This document shows positions 23,837 to 29,546 of a stretch of DNA of 29,546 nucleotides, one piece after another (the stretch's first letter is position 1; each line of letters opens with the position of its first letter). Below the pieces are notes generated by a model, which was given only the letters and a program-made list of their open reading frames with translations, did not search any database and was not told the origin of the DNA. The DNA comes from Pseudomonadota bacterium (GTDB lineage Bacteria > Pseudomonadota > Alphaproteobacteria > Rhizobiales > Beijerinckiaceae), in NCBI GenBank assembly GCA_023452965.1, contig JAEXUU010000513.1, positions 1-29,546 on the forward strand, in the 5' to 3' direction. The translations under genes and the position numbers were made by a program.

Positions 23837-25654
23837 ATGAAGCAATCCGTCCGCCTCCACCGCCGCGCGCAGTCTGGCAACGCCTTTGTGCGGGTCGATG
23901 ACGCACCGCGCAGCCTCCAGGTGGGGCGGGTGATGGCGCGGGCCTGGGCGGACCAGATTGATGACCGCCGCCGACAGAGCGCCGCCTGGGCGTTTATTGC
24001 TGAAACCATCCGAGCTTATGTCGATGCACAGGGCCAGGTGCTGGGTACCAGCCTCCAGGTCTCGCCTCTTCAGCTGGCATTGACCTATCAGCTCGATACC
24101 TCGGCGGCCGAGCTTGCGGCAACGCTGGGCCGGGCCGCTGCCAACCTCGCGCCGCTGCAGGCCTGCTATCAGATCAGTGCAACCTATACCGCCTTGCTGC
24201 CTACGTCGCTCCGGAGCGAATGGGGCGCCTATTATACGCCACCAGCGCTGACCGAGCGCTTGCTGCAGCTGGCAGAGGAAGCGGGCACCGACTGGACCAC
24301 CGCGCGCGTGCTGGACCCAGCCTGCGGTGGGGGGGCCTTCCTGCTGCCGGTCGCGCTGCGGATGCGGCAGGCCATGCCAGAGCTGTCATCGGCCGCGTTC
24401 ATCACCCATCTGGCGACCCACCTTCGGGGGTTCGAGATCGATCCCTTCGCGGCCTGGCTGACACAGATTTGGCTGGAGACCACGTTCGCGGCGGAGACAG
24501 CCGCCGCAGGGTGCCCCTCCCCGGCGATTGTCACGGTCGGCGACAGCCTCGATCAGGCGCCGGGCGCAAAGGACGGCTACGACCTGGTTATCGGCAATCC
24601 GCCCTACGGCCGCGTCAAGCTCACGGCCGCGCCGCGGGCTAACTATGCCCGCAGCCTCTACGGTCACGCCAACCTTTATGGGGTTTTCACAGACCTGGCG
24701 CTGCGCTGGACCCGACCAGGCGGTGTCGTTGCCTATGTGACCCCGACCAGCTTCCTGGCGGGCGAATATTTCAAGGCGTTGCGCGGCCTCCTGGCCAAAG
24801 AGGCGCCACCGGTGGCGATCGATTTCGTCTCTGCACGCCGGGGCGTGTTCGAAGATGTTTTGCAGGAGGCCGCTCTTTCCACATACCGACGCGGTGGCCG
24901 TTCCCGGCAGGCTGTCGTCCACTTCCTGGATATCGCCGACAGCGACAGCTTCGCGGTCACCCATGCTGGCAGGTTCAAGCTGCCGAAGGATGCGACCGAT
25001 CCGTGGCTGGCGCCTCGTGAGCCAGGCCAGCAGCGTCTGGTCGAGCAGCTGGTCGGAATGCCGACCAGGCTGGCCGATTGGGGCTACAAGATTTCCACCG
25101 GCCCGCTGGTGTGGAACAGGTTCAAGGATCAGCTGCGGCTGAAGCCCGGCAAGGGGCACCTCCCCCTGATCTGGGCCGAGGCGGTATCGGCCGACGGCAA
25201 GTTCACCTTCAAGGCCGATAAGCGCAATCACCAGCCGTACTTCAAACCCACGGCAATCGATGATTGGCTGAAAGTGACCCAGCCCTGCGTCCTGGTGCAG
25301 CGCACGACGGCTAAGGAACAGGCGCGCCGCCTGATCGCCGCCGAGCTGCCCCAGCAGCTCATTGCGCAACACAGCGCCGTCATCGTTGAAAATCACCTCA
25401 ACATGGTGCGGCCTCTGAACGGGACGCCGAAGATATCTCCGGCAGCCGTCGCGGCCGTCCTGAACAGCCGCTCGGCCGACCAGGCATTCCGCTGCATCAG
25501 CGGCAGCGTCGCGGTGTCGGCTTTCGAGCTGGAAGCCCTGCCCCTGCCGAGCGTCGAGCAAATGCGCAGCATCGAGCGCCTGTTGCAGGTTGGCGCTCCC
25601 GGCGCCGCTATCGAGAATATCCTGCAAGCGATCTATTTCGGGGCCGATGCATGA
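23837..25654 (+). CDS. N6-adenine DNA methyltransferase of a type II restriction-modification system
   Basis: The protein has 605 residues. Residues 129-144 (WGAYYTPPALTERLLQ) are motif X, VLDPACGGGAFLLP at 158-171 is the SAM-binding motif I, FEIDPFAA at 199-206 is motif II and NPPYG at 254-258 is the catalytic motif IV of adenine methyltransferases. The C-terminal half (from about 380) likely recognises the target. It is paired by an ATGA overlap with a BsuBI/PstI-type nuclease, so it protects host DNA at the same site. The LexA box is upstream. The start codon is preceded by ATG-ACA-TGA, a two-codon frame whose stop overlaps the real ATG, which may influence initiation. Site specificity is not deducible from sequence alone. 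Confidence 0.93.
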   Translation: MKQSVRLHRRAQSGNAFVRVDDAPRSLQVGRVMARAWADQIDDRRRQSAAWAFIAETIRAYVDAQGQVLGTSLQVSPLQLALTYQLDTSAAELAATLGRAAANLAPLQACYQISATYTALLPTSLRSEWGAYYTPPALTERLLQLAEEAGTDWTTARVLDPACGGGAFLLPVALRMRQAMPELSSAAFITHLATHLRGFEIDPFAAWLTQIWLETTFAAETAAAGCPSPAIVTVGDSLDQAPGAKDGYDLVIGNPPYGRVKLTAAPRANYARSLYGHANLYGVFTDLALRWTRPGGVVAYVTPTSFLAGEYFKALRGLLAKEAPPVAIDFVSARRGVFEDVLQEAALSTYRRGGRSRQAVVHFLDIADSDSFAVTHAGRFKLPKDATDPWLAPREPGQQRLVEQLVGMPTRLADWGYKISTGPLVWNRFKDQLRLKPGKGHLPLIWAEAVSADGKFTFKADKRNHQPYFKPTAIDDWLKVTQPCVLVQRTTAKEQARRLIAAELPQQLIAQHSAVIVENHLNMVRPLNGTPKISPAAVAAVLNSRSADQAFRCISGSVAVSAFELEALPLPSVEQMRSIERLLQVGAPGAAIENILQAIYFGADA

Positions 25655-26706
25655 ACTGGCCTGCGCTGCTGCCTCGCGTTGCCGTTCATCAGCGGCTGCA
25701 GATGATTTTCCCGGAGGGGACGCATAACCGAAACTATCTGGTCCGTGAGCTATCGGCCAGCACGGTGTTCGTGGCCCTGTATGTCGGCGCCATCCATGGC
25801 ATTGGCGGGTTCATCGGGCCGAAGCACGTTTACCGCATGACCGATGTCCAGGCTGCGGCCGATGACTTGGCCAGCCGGGCCGAGTATGCCCAGGCGATCA
25901 ACAAGGCCGGTCACTTCGCTCCCGGAAAGCCCTGGTACGCTGACACCACCCGCGAGCCCATCCGCGACGAAACCCTACGGGAAGGGCTGGTATCGATCGG
26001 AGCGTTCATCGAACGCACCGATCTGCCGACGACATCGAGCAAGCCCCGCTACGCCCTGCAGCCGGAGTTCGCCGCGCTGTTCGATCCGGACCTGGATGAG
26101 GTGGCGTTGGCTGATGCTATCGCTGCCTGGCAGGACAAGTATCTGAGTGCGGGTGCCCGGGCGCGCATCGCGATCGTGCGCCGGGGAGCTGCCACAGGTG
26201 GCGATCATGTGCTGGTGACATTCCCCAGCGGGGAAACCCGGCGGCTCAAACCCGGCCCCAGCTCCGAGATAACCAAAGCCGTCATCGAGGTGTTCGCTCC
26301 GCAGTTCCTCGGCCAGGCCGCCGTCGTGTTCGTGAGCGAGAGCGGGAACAAGGTGGTCGAAAGGGACGACAACCTGGCGAGGTCCATTGGGCTCGACATC
26401 AAGGCCGATAAGAACCTGCCGGACATCATCCTGGTCGATCTGGCGCCGGAACATCCCCTGCTAGTATTTATCGAGGCGGTGGCCACCGATGGGCCGATCA
26501 ATCAGCGTCGAAAGGAAGCGCTGGCCGACCTTGCTCGCGAAGCTGGCTTCCCGACGGAACACATCGCCTATGTGACCGCGTATCTCGATCGGAGCGGGTC
26601 ACCGTTCAAAAAGACGGTCGATGCCCTGGCCTGGGGCAGCTACGCCTGGTTCGTTTCCGAGCCCGAGGGGCTGATCGCATTGTCAAACAATCGGTCGAAT
26701 CTTTAA
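25651..26706 (+). CDS. BsuBI/PstI-family restriction endonuclease
   Basis: The protein has 351 residues. The N-terminal 160 or so residues form a helical, winged-helix-like region (HNRNYLVRELSASTVFVALY). The C-terminal catalytic region has LPDIILVDL (D258) followed by LLVFIEAVATDGPI (E275), the family's version of the PD-(D/E)XK nuclease site with the conserved EAV-x-x-x-GPI signature. BsuBI and PstI cut CTGCAG, but family members need not share that site. Its ATG overlaps the methyltransferase stop, so both enzymes are made from one mRNA, with methyltransferase first. Confidence 0.9.
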   Translation: MNWPALLPRVAVHQRLQMIFPEGTHNRNYLVRELSASTVFVALYVGAIHGIGGFIGPKHVYRMTDVQAAADDLASRAEYAQAINKAGHFAPGKPWYADTTREPIRDETLREGLVSIGAFIERTDLPTTSSKPRYALQPEFAALFDPDLDEVALADAIAAWQDKYLSAGARARIAIVRRGAATGGDHVLVTFPSGETRRLKPGPSSEITKAVIEVFAPQFLGQAAVVFVSESGNKVVERDDNLARSIGLDIKADKNLPDIILVDLAPEHPLLVFIEAVATDGPINQRRKEALADLAREAGFPTEHIAYVTAYLDRSGSPFKKTVDALAWGSYAWFVSEPEGLIALSNNRSNL

Positions 26707-26760
26707 GTCCGATCAGTAATATTTGCCTTATAAAGTCGATTGGCAGAAAGCTGAATTGCT

Positions 26761-28026
26761 ATGCAGAACAGTAAAAAGCCAATGCCGCTGACGACAATAC
26801 GTGGCATCAGGAAGCGCATAAATACGGAGCCGGATTTTCAGCGTCCGCCCGTCTGGGGAACGAGCCAAAAGCAACTGCTGATCGATACGATCCTTCGGAA
26901 TTACGACGTGCCGAAGCTTTATTGGCGCCGGACGAGCACGAAGCCTCCGGAGACCTATGATGTGGTAGATGGTCAACAGCGGCTGCGGGCCATCTGGGAT
27001 TTCTTCGACGGCAATTTCAAGCTGCCCCGTGACGCCGAGCCGATCAACGGTGAGCAGATCGCGGGCTGTCATTATGACGACCTGCCGGACGAACTCCGGA
27101 GCCATTTTGATGTGTATCCGCTCGATATCGTCGTTTTGGAGGATACCGACGAAGACGAGGTGCGGGAGATGTTCCTGCGCCTTCAGAACGGCACATCGCT
27201 CAAAGCCCAAGAAAAGAGGAATGCCTTTCCGGGCAAAATGCGCGATTTCGTGCGGCAGACGGCGCAGCATCCCTTCTTCCAGCGGGTTGGCTTCGCAAAT
27301 GCCCGCTATGCCTACGACCACATCGCCGCGCAAATGGTTCTGCTGGAAATGCAAGGCGGCCCGGCGAACGTCAAAAATGCCGACCTCAATCGGATGTATA
27401 ACGAGAACCGAGGCTTTGAAGCCACCTCCCCTATCGCGAAATCGGTAAGGCGGGTTCTCGATATTCTAGCGGATGTGTTCCCGGAGAAGACCCCCGAGCT
27501 TGAACGCTACAATGTAATCGCCTTGTATTGCGTCGTTGCCGAATTGCTCCGCCAGTATGTGATCGATGAGATCAGGCCCAACCTCCATGACTGGTTTGTT
27601 GAGTTCGAGGCAGTGCGACGCCAGCAAGATGCCCGGCCGGAGGACGAAGCTGAGGCCGATTGGGTGAGTTACCGGGAGAAAATCAGCCACAGCACGGATG
27701 CGGTGGATTCGATCCGGTTCCGGATGGAGTTCCTGCTGCGTCACCTGCTGGAGAGATTCCCCGCGCTATCTCGCAAGGATAACCAGCGAGGCTTCACGCA
27801 TGTCCAGAAGCTGGCGATTTTTCGGCGCGATAAGGGAATGTGCCAGGTTCGCCTCCGTTGCGAGGGTGTGAAGATCACCTGGGATGATTGGCACGCTGAC
27901 CATATTCAGGCTTGGTCCCGGGGCGGGAAGACTACCGTGGAAAATGGCCAGGTCGCCTGCACCGCCTGCAATATGTCGAAGGGCGCAGGCGCTGCTTCAC
28001 CACCACTTGTTGCCAATCTACCCTGA
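26761..28026 (+). CDS. DUF262-HNH nuclease (GmrSD-like defence protein)
   Basis: The protein has 421 residues. The N-terminal DUF262 domain shows FQRPPVW at 26-32 and VVDGQQRL at 68-75, motifs that bind and hydrolyse nucleotide in GmrS-like proteins, then MFLRLQNGTSLKAQEKRNA. The C-terminal HNH nuclease has DWHADHIQAWSRGG with H378, D380 and H381, N395 in VENGQ, and C367, C400 and C403 that probably hold zinc (plus C361). Related DUF262/HNH fusions cut modified or phage DNA. It begins 54 bases after the restriction gene. The composition becomes more A/T-rich here. No good ribosome-binding site was seen. Confidence 0.88.
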   Translation: MQNSKKPMPLTTIRGIRKRINTEPDFQRPPVWGTSQKQLLIDTILRNYDVPKLYWRRTSTKPPETYDVVDGQQRLRAIWDFFDGNFKLPRDAEPINGEQIAGCHYDDLPDELRSHFDVYPLDIVVLEDTDEDEVREMFLRLQNGTSLKAQEKRNAFPGKMRDFVRQTAQHPFFQRVGFANARYAYDHIAAQMVLLEMQGGPANVKNADLNRMYNENRGFEATSPIAKSVRRVLDILADVFPEKTPELERYNVIALYCVVAELLRQYVIDEIRPNLHDWFVEFEAVRRQQDARPEDEAEADWVSYREKISHSTDAVDSIRFRMEFLLRHLLERFPALSRKDNQRGFTHVQKLAIFRRDKGMCQVRLRCEGVKITWDDWHADHIQAWSRGGKTTVENGQVACTACNMSKGAGAASPPLVANLP

Positions 28027-28051
28027 CATTTACGCCAGTCGGAGCAGTTCT

Positions 28052-28549
28052 ATGGATCTATCGTCTAAATCTGACAAAGAGTTAGATCAATGGATTCACA
28101 ATCACGAGCGGAAAGCCGCAACCGGGGCGCCGCTCTTCACGCTCTTGCTTGAAGAACGGGCGCGGCGCAGTAAGATTAAACATATCCTAGACGTTGAGAA
28201 ATCTTTGGGCGCCTTGCGGCAAGCCGCGATCGAACAGCGCTGCATCTCCTACGGCGAATTGGCGGCCGTCAACGAAGTGGCCTGGAGCCAGGCGCACCAT
28301 CGTATGAACGGCGCCAACGGTCATTTGGATCGGCTTCTTGATGTATGCCACGCCCGAGGCCTCCCCATGTTGCCTGCGATTTGCGTGAACAAGCAAGGAT
28401 TGGCTACCGGCGAGCTGGAAGCGCCAGCGCTTGCTGGGTTTGCAGAAGGAGCCAGGCGGTTGGGCTTCTCCGTCACGGACGAGCTGGCGTTTCATCGCCA
28501 GTGCCGGGATGAATGTTGGGAATGGGGCCGACAGCAGCAATCGGCTTAG
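28052..28549 (+). CDS. Unknown conserved-looking protein with a winged-helix-like segment
   Basis: The protein has 165 residues and starts MDLSSKSDKELDQWIHNHERKA. GGAG lies seven bases upstream, and it begins 25 bases after the DUF262-HNH gene, so it is likely translated from the same mRNA. The middle part, ISYGELAAVNEVAWSQAHHRMNG, followed by LDRLLDVCHARGLPMLPAICVN, recalls the wHTH region of alkyltransferase-like proteins (ISYGE-type motif), but the catalytic PCHR motif is absent. No function can be assigned; its place between nucleases suggests an accessory defence role. Confidence 0.65.
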   Translation: MDLSSKSDKELDQWIHNHERKAATGAPLFTLLLEERARRSKIKHILDVEKSLGALRQAAIEQRCISYGELAAVNEVAWSQAHHRMNGANGHLDRLLDVCHARGLPMLPAICVNKQGLATGELEAPALAGFAEGARRLGFSVTDELAFHRQCRDECWEWGRQQQSA

Positions 28550-28725
28550 TGCTCGGCGTCCCTGCCTTATACTTTTGCATGCAAGAGCCGCTAGGATGCG
28601 TTCATATCGATGGCCCTCATCAGGCCACGGTCTCTGCCTCGACCAACACGCTGGCAAATCCGATAACAGCCATTATGAAACAGGCCATCGAGTACCCCAT
28701 TAGATTTTGCACCAAACGGGAATAA
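28513..28725 (+). CDS. Possible small protein, 70 aa, in the gap before the DUF559 gene
   Basis: The frame starts inside the end of the 165-aa gene (MLGMGPTAAIGLVLGVPALYF) and continues through the otherwise empty gap. The start region is hydrophobic like a signal or membrane anchor, followed by a polar tail. No ribosome-binding site or family is recognised. It could be chance; it is listed because nothing else occupies this stretch. Confidence 0.25.
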   Translation: MLGMGPTAAIGLVLGVPALYFCMQEPLGCVHIDGPHQATVSASTNTLANPITAIMKQAIEYPIRFCTKRE

Positions 28726-28775
28726 CAACCTGCTGATATGGCTCAATCCTTTCGAATCCGGCTCTTAGAGAATAG

Positions 28776-29357
28776 ATGAGTTACTTCCAGCGCGGGCTTC
28801 TGGCCGCTGTCCTTATACTTTTCGGAATGGTCTTCTGGCCGCTCCTAGCTGTGGGCGCTTTAATCGCTTGGTCGGTCTACCAAGACATTCGTGAAGAGCC
28901 GGAACGCAAGCGGCAGGAGGCAGAAATTGAGGCGAGCCTCAATCAGCCGATTTCTGTCGATGACATGCGCAGGAGCTGTGAGTCGCCCGCTGAGGAGGCT
29001 TTCTTCGACGCCATGGTATCCGCTTATGGTATGACGTCTGGCCCCGGTTGCATCGCAGGAAATGGCATCCGGCTACGAACCCAGAGCGGTCATAGTCATC
29101 TGCGCATAGGGCGCGGTTCGGCATGGCGTCAGTTCCGCGGTGACTTCCTCATCGACGATAAACTCGTGGTCGAGATCGACGGAGCGACGTGGCACAGTAG
29201 CCCGGAGGCTATGACCCGCGATGCCGCACGCGATAAGTTAATTCAAACGGAGGGCTACACGGTCCTTCGTATTCCGGCGAGTGTTGTCTTCAACACCCCT
29301 GCCCAGGCTGTTAGACGGGTTGAGGAGGCTCGACGCAGACTGAGCGCTGCGACATGA
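28776..29357 (+). CDS. Membrane-anchored DUF559/PD-(D/E)XK-type nuclease
   Basis: The protein has 193 residues. Residues about 8-33 form a clear membrane segment (LLAAVLILFGMVFWPLLAVG), followed by a charged helix (REEPERKRQEAEIEA). The nuclease domain has E73/E74 in SPAEEAFFDAM, D123 in RGDFLIDDKL, E133 and D135 in VVEIDGATWH with H140, and an ending typical of DUF559/Vsr-like folds (ARDKLIQTEGYTVLRIPASVVFNTP). Vsr-like proteins nick or cut DNA. A membrane anchor on this fold is unusual and would place cleavage at the inner membrane, probably facing the cytoplasm. The gene ends the plus-strand series. No strong ribosome-binding site is seen. Confidence 0.8.
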   Translation: MSYFQRGLLAAVLILFGMVFWPLLAVGALIAWSVYQDIREEPERKRQEAEIEASLNQPISVDDMRRSCESPAEEAFFDAMVSAYGMTSGPGCIAGNGIRLRTQSGHSHLRIGRGSAWRQFRGDFLIDDKLVVEIDGATWHSSPEAMTRDAARDKLIQTEGYTVLRIPASVVFNTPAQAVRRVEEARRRLSAAT

Positions 29358-29383
29358 CCGCCGGGATGGCTTGGCGACTGATG

Positions 29384-29409
29384 TTGCATAAATCAAGACT
29401 TTTGCATAA
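29384..29409. repeat. Direct repeat TTGCATAA next to the transposon end
   Basis: TTGCATAA occurs at 29384-29391 and again at 29402-29409, 18 bases apart, in an AT-rich patch 11 bases left of the transposon end. Tn402/Tn5053-type elements prefer resolvase (res) sites as targets, and paired short repeats are common there, so this may be part of a disrupted res site. This is only an inference. Confidence 0.3.
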
Positions 29410-29420
29410 GCGCCCCACCC

Positions 29421-29546
29421 TGTCATTTTCAGAAGACGACTGCACCAATTGACGGGGCGTAACGCCAGGTGTGCAGTCGGCTCCTGACCACGCAATATCA
29501 GAAGTCATCTGCACCAATCTCGACTATGCTCAATACTCGTGTGCAC
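29421..29546 (+). mobile_element. Terminal region of a Tn402/Tn5053-family transposon (class 1 integron-type IRi end), cut by the window edge
   Basis: 29421-29445 is the 25-base terminal inverted repeat beginning TGTCATTTTCAGAAGACGAC and ending TGCAC, which I recognise as the IRi/IRt type of Tn402-like transposons and class 1 integrons. Inside it are further copies of the transposase-binding repeat TCAGAAGACGACTGCAC: an inverted copy at 29471-29487 (15 of 17 match), a direct copy at 29498-29514, and a weaker one at 29530-29546. The bases after each repeat resemble, with changes, the outer end of integron 5'-conserved segments. The element extends to the right, so tni, mer or integrase genes may follow outside the window. 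Confidence 0.85.

Noticed and set aside
1..29546. Avoidance of CTGCAG as evidence that the R-M system cuts the PstI site
   Set aside because: CTGCAG occurs at many places in the window, including inside the R-M genes (for example near 24154, 24263, 25697 and 26056). A methylated host would not need avoidance, so the count neither supports nor excludes this specificity.
1..29546. CRISPR array or tandem repeat array
   Set aside because: I found no regularly spaced direct repeats of 20-40 bases with unique spacers. The only evenly related repeats are the short transposase-binding copies at the right edge.

Overview
The window looks like accessory DNA (integrative element or plasmid) of a high-GC alphaproteobacterium, most likely Rhizobiales/Hyphomicrobiales. 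The reasons are the strawberry-notch helicase, Toprim, ParB-like and DUF932 gene set, GTTC-N7-GTTC as a LexA box, and an IS3 element of the IS407-like type. No rRNA, tRNA or CRISPR array was seen.

Region 1 (1-12.8 kb, almost all minus strand) is a mobile-element housekeeping module: a gene cut by the left edge, a Toprim primase-like protein, a giant methyltransferase/strawberry-notch helicase fusion, small conserved unknowns, an ArdB/KlcA-like antirestriction protein, a large ParB-like protein and a DUF932 protein. A plus-strand Phd/PIN toxin-antitoxin pair sits inside it. Four of the genes (helicase, a 187-aa unknown, ParB-like, DUF932) are preceded by related structured leaders: a GACGG-type outer stem, a purine-rich GAGAG inner hairpin, and in three cases a GGAG ribosome-binding site directly after the outer stem.

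Region 2 (12.8-13.67 kb) is a junction with a truncated IS5-family transposase start and no convincing intact gene.

Region 3 (13.67-21.18 kb, plus strand) is a catabolic or uptake cassette: LysR regulator, Tat-type periplasmic binding protein, an amidohydrolase-fold protein that has lost most metal ligands, ABC ATPase, two permeases and an acyl-CoA-ligase-like enzyme. The substrate cannot be named from sequence.

Region 4 (21.19-22.44 kb) is a complete IS3-family element with a canonical -1 slippery heptamer. It abuts a gene lacking its 5' end, and no target duplication is visible.

Region 5 (23.4-29.4 kb, plus strand, visibly richer in A/T after about 26.7 kb) is a defence island: a BsuBI/PstI-family restriction-modification pair with a perfect alphaproteobacterial LexA (SOS) box upstream, a DUF262-HNH nuclease, an unknown 165-aa protein and a membrane-anchored DUF559-type nuclease.

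Region 6 (29.42 kb to the edge) is the terminal inverted repeat and internal transposase-binding repeats of a Tn402/Tn5053-family transposon, the same end that bounds class 1 integrons. That element continues off the right edge.

The window therefore carries both an antirestriction gene and a restriction system, a toxin-antitoxin pair, a metabolic cassette and at least three transposable-element signatures, as expected of a mosaic transferable replicon.
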